Positions 63,584 through 64,000 of a stretch of DNA of 64,000 nucleotides are shown here, in pieces (position 1 is the first letter of the stretch; the number at the start of each line of letters is the position of its first letter). Position numbers and translations under genes: made by a program. The stretch comes from Uloborus plumipes. Taxonomy: Eukaryota; Arthropoda; Arachnida; Araneae; Uloboridae. Where the stretch lies: assembly GCA_038373865.1 (NCBI GenBank), contig JAXGGA010001189.1, positions 62,001-126,000 on the forward strand, written 5' to 3'. The notes beneath the pieces were generated by a model. The model was not told the origin of the DNA, searched no databases, and was given only the letters and a program-made list of their open reading frames with translations.

Positions 63584-63897
63584 CACTGCAAAAAATAAAC
63601 TGTTTTTACAGTATAATACTAGGCAGCAGAGGTTCCAGTTTAAAACTTTAAAATGCACATAAATAAACAGCAAATTTAGCACTTTTAGTTTATAGTTGTA
63701 AAGTAGCAATTTTACAGTTTATTACTAAAAAATTAGCTGTATTATATTGTAAAAACAACAGCATAATACATGCAGCAGAGGTTACAGTTTAAAGTTGTAA
63801 AATGCACAGTAATAAACTGTAAAATTAGCAATTTTTAGTTTGTTACTATAAAATAAGCTGTATTGTATTGTTAAAAGAACACCTATTTTTTGCAGTG
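63584..63897. mobile_element. CACTG-family MITE, 314 bp
   Basis: Begins CACTGCAAAAAATAAACTG and ends CTATTTTTTGCAGTG, with TA on both sides (63582-63583, 63898-63899). The internal phrase GCAGCAGAGGTT..CAGTTTAAA..GTAAAATGCACA occurs twice, so this copy has an internal duplication. Confidence 0.75.
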
Positions 63898-64000
63898 TAG
63901 GAGATATCACAGGCTGTTACAACGAGCTCCGTCCAATTGACGTGCATTATCCGATTTTTGACATTATAGCGTGTCAGCTAGCTGAAGGAACCATTAACTC

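Overview
This is AT-rich animal nuclear DNA with no host protein-coding gene that I can recognise. Long (TA)n runs, poly-T tracts, a tRNA-derived SINE, Tc1-like, Helitron-like, piggyBac-like, hAT-like and CACTG-ended elements, and the absence of operons all point to a eukaryote. The style of the intact Tc1 transposase and of the repeats suggests an arthropod, possibly a spider or other chelicerate. That placement is inference from memory of such families, not from a host gene. The only intact, clearly functional-looking genes are two almost identical Tc1-like transposases.

Layout: 1-2435 tandem satellite with ~620-bp units; 4.7-5.6 kb dispersed repeat split by a TTAA-flanked piggyBac-like MITE; 7.6-7.9 kb CACTG-ended MITE; 8.5-10.1 kb first copy of a Helentron/HINE-like element; 12.5-14.4 kb two head-to-tail Helitron-like copies, one carrying a 200-bp hAT-type MITE whose empty site survives in the neighbour; 16.7-17.2 kb unclassified MITE; 19.8-20.1 kb tRNA-SINE with 14-bp target duplication; 20.6-21.6 kb old direct duplication; 22.4-23.8 kb two terminal-inverted-repeat elements; 26.0-27.3 kb Tc1 copy 1; 29.5-30.8 kb TA-flanked element with a pogo-like transposase tail relic; 32.9-35.2 kb foldback element built of about 13 units of ~171 bp; 36.0-37.3 kb TA-flanked element; 37.8-44.4 kb inverted pair of HINE-like copies around Tc1 copy 2, one holding a 32-unit 19-bp minisatellite; 46.9-47.3 kb broken Tc1 transposase; 48.1-49.1 and 53.3-54.6 kb two members of another pogo-like family; 56.8-57.0 kb palindromic MITE; 57.3-59.6 kb second copy of the first TTAA-flanked element, with two further elements nested inside it; 59.7-61.7 kb element with a relic of a protein carrying FFATSHGEG and DGVG motifs; 63.1-63.9 kb two more CACTG-ended MITEs.

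Nothing here acts as a pathway. The window is a record of transposition: two intact autonomous-looking Tc1 copies, several non-autonomous families with readable target duplications and empty sites, and decayed coding remnants. The most notable patterns are (a) several non-coding or relic elements, unrelated in sequence, that each repeat a short private motif 5-8 times inside themselves, (b) the foldback element whose every unit carries a TGACGTCA-like site next to an ATGGCSGC-like site, and (c) the element at 59.7-61.7 kb, which may belong to a poorly described DNA transposon group.
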